In this document: one piece after another, positions 6,081-8,023 of the stretch
Position numbering within the stretch: position 1 is the stretch's first letter
Layout: every line of letters starts with the position of its first letter
NCBI GenBank assembly: GCA_030616935.1
Contig: JAUWWJ010000057.1
Span: forward strand, 1-8,023
Source: Planctomycetaceae bacterium
Lineage (GTDB): Bacteria; Planctomycetota; Planctomycetia; Pirellulales; UBA1268
Direction of reading: 5' to 3'
Length of the DNA: 8,023 nucleotides
The notes under the pieces: model-generated
Database searches by the model: none
The model's input: only the letters and a program-made list of their open reading frames with translations
Told to the model about the DNA's origin: nothing
Made by a program: the position numbers and the translations under genes

Positions 6081-6147
6081 ACCGTGGCGAACATAGTTCC
6101 AGCCTTTTACGAATGACAAAAGACCAGCACATACAACGGAAAAAATC

Positions 6148-7116
6148 ATGAAGATCCTGCTTGCCGGACCTCGAGGATTCTGTGCCGGCGTAAATATGGC
6201 GATCGAAACACTTGAAACAGCGATTCGTCTCTATGGCACACCAATTTATGTCTTCCATGAAATTGTCCACAACAAGCATGTTGTTGACCGCTTTGTAAAA
6301 GAAGGGGTTGTCTTCGTTGACACAGTCGAAGAAGTGCCGGAGAAAGCGACACTCTTATTTTCTGCCCATGGTGTTGCCCCGGAGATACGGCGCATCGCTA
6401 CTGAAAGAAAGATAGAGGCAATTAATGCAACCTGTCCACTTGTGACGAAGGTCCACCTTGAAGCCATTAAGTACTCAAATCAGGGTTATCATATTTTCTT
6501 GATTGGTCATGAAGGACACGACGAAGTAATTGGCACGATGGGTCAAGCCCCTGGCGCATTCACACTCGTTGAAACTGCGGAAGAAGTTGCCACCTTACCA
6601 TTTGGGCCTGAAGACAAACTCGCCTACCTCACGCAGACAACTCTCTCTGTCGATGATGCTTCCCGTATCATTAGTCGGCTCAAAGCTCGCTTCCCGCAAT
6701 TGATCGGCCCACCAAAAGATGACATCTGCTACGCCACACAAAATCGTCAAGAAGCTGTTCGTCAGCTTTCCCAAGAAGCCAATCTTGTCCTTGTCTTAGG
6801 GAGCCAAAACAGCTCAAACAGCCAAAGGTTAGCCGAACTAGCAAAGGAACAGGGCGTTCCTGCGTACCTTATTGATGGTGCTGATGAAATTGACCCATCA
6901 TGGTTCGATAATGTTGAAGTAGTTGCGATTACAGCGGGTGCAAGTGCACCAGAACAGGTCGTTCAAGACTGCGTTGAATGGCTTCGTAAACGCTTCGAAA
7001 AAACTCCTTCAGGCATTTCAATTGAAGAAAAAGTCGTACGAGATGAAGACGTATTCTTCCCTCTTCCGAAAGAAATCCGGTCAGCAGCAGCAGCCGTACA
7101 GTTACCAATGGGCTAA
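6148..7116 (+). CDS. ispH: 4-hydroxy-3-methylbut-2-enyl diphosphate reductase IspH (LytB)
   Basis: IspH is the final enzyme of the MEP isoprenoid pathway. It reductively dehydroxylates HMBPP to IPP and DMAPP with a [4Fe-4S] cluster in the cytoplasm. The 322-residue length is normal. All three cluster cysteines are present: C12 in GPRGFCAGV, C96 in NATCPLV and C194 in DDICYATQNRQ. Substrate-pocket residues are also seen: H41 (HEIVHN), H74 (SAHGV), H124 and the catalytic E126 (HEGHDEV), the T164/T165 region (LTQTTLS), S223-N224 (SSNS) and S266 (AGASAPE). The start gives the canonical MKILLAGPRGFCAG N-terminus; the ribosome binding site is weak (GGA, 8 bases upstream). It is divergent from the squalene operon that consumes its products and convergent with ettA. 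Confidence 0.97.
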   Translation: MKILLAGPRGFCAGVNMAIETLETAIRLYGTPIYVFHEIVHNKHVVDRFVKEGVVFVDTVEEVPEKATLLFSAHGVAPEIRRIATERKIEAINATCPLVTKVHLEAIKYSNQGYHIFLIGHEGHDEVIGTMGQAPGAFTLVETAEEVATLPFGPEDKLAYLTQTTLSVDDASRIISRLKARFPQLIGPPKDDICYATQNRQEAVRQLSQEANLVLVLGSQNSSNSQRLAELAKEQGVPAYLIDGADEIDPSWFDNVEVVAITAGASAPEQVVQDCVEWLRKRFEKTPSGISIEEKVVRDEDVFFPLPKEIRSAAAAVQLPMG

Positions 7117-7226
7117 GCCTTCAAATCACTGGTTGGCAGGCTCTCAAGAACATCCGTTCTGACCCCGCCACATTGCCGTCTTCTTAAGCCACTGCGATAT
7201 CTTAATTACGTCGCTCGTCAGAAAAA

Positions 7227-8023
7227 TCACTGCTGAAGTTTTCTATAGCGAAACCGATGAGGCTCCGCAGCATCAGCGCCTAATCGCTCTTTGCGGCCCT
7301 GCTCGTAGACGTCAAAATTTCCTTCGCAGACATGGACATACCCATCCCCCTCAAAGGCGATGATATGTGTGGCAAGTCGATCAAGAAACCATCGATCATG
7401 AGTGATAACAACAACACTCCCGGCAAAGTTTGTGATGCCCTCTTCTAACGAGCGAAGGGTATCAACATCGAGATCATTTGTTGGCTCATCAAGTAACAAA
7501 AGATTCGCACCCTTTCGCAGCAATTTCGCCAAGTGCACTCGGTTTCTCTCTTCTCCAGAAAGCGAACCGACTTTCTTCTGTTGATCTGGACCCATGAAAT
7601 TGAACTTGGCAACGTAACTCCGAGCATTTACCGTTCGCTTACCAAGCTCGATTGTGTCATGCCCACCGGAAATCTCCTGAAATACCGTTTTGTCTGAATC
7701 AAGCGCGTCGCGGCTTTGATCGACATATCCGATATCGACTGTCGAGCCGACTTTGATCGAACCGGTATCTGGTTCTTCTTGCCCTACAAGCATTCGAAAA
7801 AGCGTCGTTTTCCCAGCACCATTTGCACCAATGATTCCAACAATGCCGCCAGGCGGAAGTCGGAATGAAAGATTTTCAAATAACAACTTGTCACCGAACG
7901 CCTTTGAAAGTCCTTCGGCGTCAATGACCTGATCGCCGAGAGGACGACTCGCCGGGACGGTAATTTCGACGTCGGTATCTCGGGTAGCTGCTTCCTCTGC
8001 AGCTAATTTCTCAAAAGAGGCCA
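7227..8023 (-). CDS. ettA: Energy-dependent translational throttle protein EttA (ABC-F), C-terminal part
   Basis: The C-terminal 264 residues of an ABC-F ATPase enter from the right edge; the frame is open through 8021, so a TTG at 7886 is internal, not a start. EttA binds the ribosomal E site and gates entry into elongation according to the ATP/ADP ratio. In the fragment, the linker [20 protein letters not shown] (23-42) is typical of EttA. It precedes the second ATPase domain: Walker [10 protein letters not shown] (65-73), signature LSGEE (154-158), Walker B LLLLDEP (174-180, catalytic E179) and H208 of the H-loop. The C-terminal [16 protein letters not shown] also matches EttA. The protein is soluble, with no membrane segments. 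Full-length EttA is about 555 residues, so the first ATPase domain and the Arm lie outside. The gene is unrelated to its neighbours by function and converges on ispH across 110 bases. Confidence 0.95.
   Translation of the reverse strand, partial: ASFEKLAAEEAATRDTDVEITVPASRPLGDQVIDAEGLSKAFGDKLLFENLSFRLPPGGIVGIIGANGAGKTTLFRMLVGQEEPDTGSIKVGSTVDIGYVDQSRDALDSDKTVFQEISGGHDTIELGKRTVNARSYVAKFNFMGPDQQKKVGSLSGEERNRVHLAKLLRKGANLLLLDEPTNDLDVDTLRSLEEGITNFAGSVVVITHDRWFLDRLATHIIAFEGDGYVHVCEGNFDVYEQGRKERLGADAAEPHRFRYRKLQQ

Larger units (their letters stand above)
5674..6147. other. Divergent control region between the squalene operon and ispH
   Basis: This 474-base stretch separates the leftward small-protein/hpn genes from rightward ispH and must hold promoters for both. 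I cannot name confident -35/-10 hexamers. The right half (5850-6090) is dense in short repeats, listed separately: three inverted repeats, one 12-base direct repeat and a roughly 30-base series of GTGGC. Open frames on the plus strand (for example 5810-6004) lack ribosome binding sites and recognisable content, so they are not called. Confidence 0.6.

Noticed and set aside
7147..7160. AGAAC/GTTCT hairpin between convergent ispH and ettA as a bidirectional terminator
   Set aside because: The stem has only 5 bp, and no T-run follows on either strand.
7227..7886. Stand-alone short ABC protein starting with TTG at 7886
   Set aside because: The frame continues upstream to the window edge with EttA linker sequence, so this is the second half of a longer ABC-F protein.

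Overview
The window looks like chromosomal DNA from a planctomycete, probably of the Pirellulales/Planctomycetales type. This is an inference from gene content. The left edge carries a DUF1559 prepilin-like gene, a family greatly expanded in Planctomycetes. The centre carries a three-gene hpnC-hpnD-hpnE squalene route, which planctomycetes use in place of a one-enzyme squalene synthase. Base composition is intermediate (about half G+C by eye). I see no insertion sequence, phage gene, tRNA, rRNA or CRISPR array.

Layout from left to right: (1) 1-523, minus strand, N-terminal part of a DUF1559 protein running off the left edge. (2) 524-844, intergenic, with a candidate terminator for the next gene. 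(3) 845-1612, minus, a hydroxypyruvate isomerase-family TIM-barrel enzyme. (4) 1613-2006, a gap without a convincing gene. (5) 2007-5289, minus, hpnC, hpnD and hpnE, each joined to the next by a 4-base ATGA start/stop overlap, so the order of transcription is C, D, E. (6) 5416-5673, minus, a small two-helix membrane protein at the head of that run. (7) 5674-6147, a 474-base divergent control region unusually rich in short inverted and direct repeats. (8) 6148-7116, plus, ispH (lytB). (9) 7227-8023, minus, the C-terminal half of the ABC-F translation factor EttA, running off the right edge and convergent with ispH.

How the genes fit together: IspH makes the C5 isoprenoid units (IPP and DMAPP). 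HpnC and HpnD act on farnesyl diphosphate made from those units, giving presqualene diphosphate and hydroxysqualene, and HpnE reduces hydroxysqualene to squalene. The divergent region at 5674-6147 therefore separates the last step of isoprenoid precursor supply from the operon that spends the product on squalene. No squalene-hopene cyclase, squalene epoxidase or farnesyl diphosphate synthase lies in the window. Most genes belong to known families. The less explained parts are the small membrane protein leading the squalene operon, the repeat-rich region upstream of ispH, and a charged insertion in HpnE.
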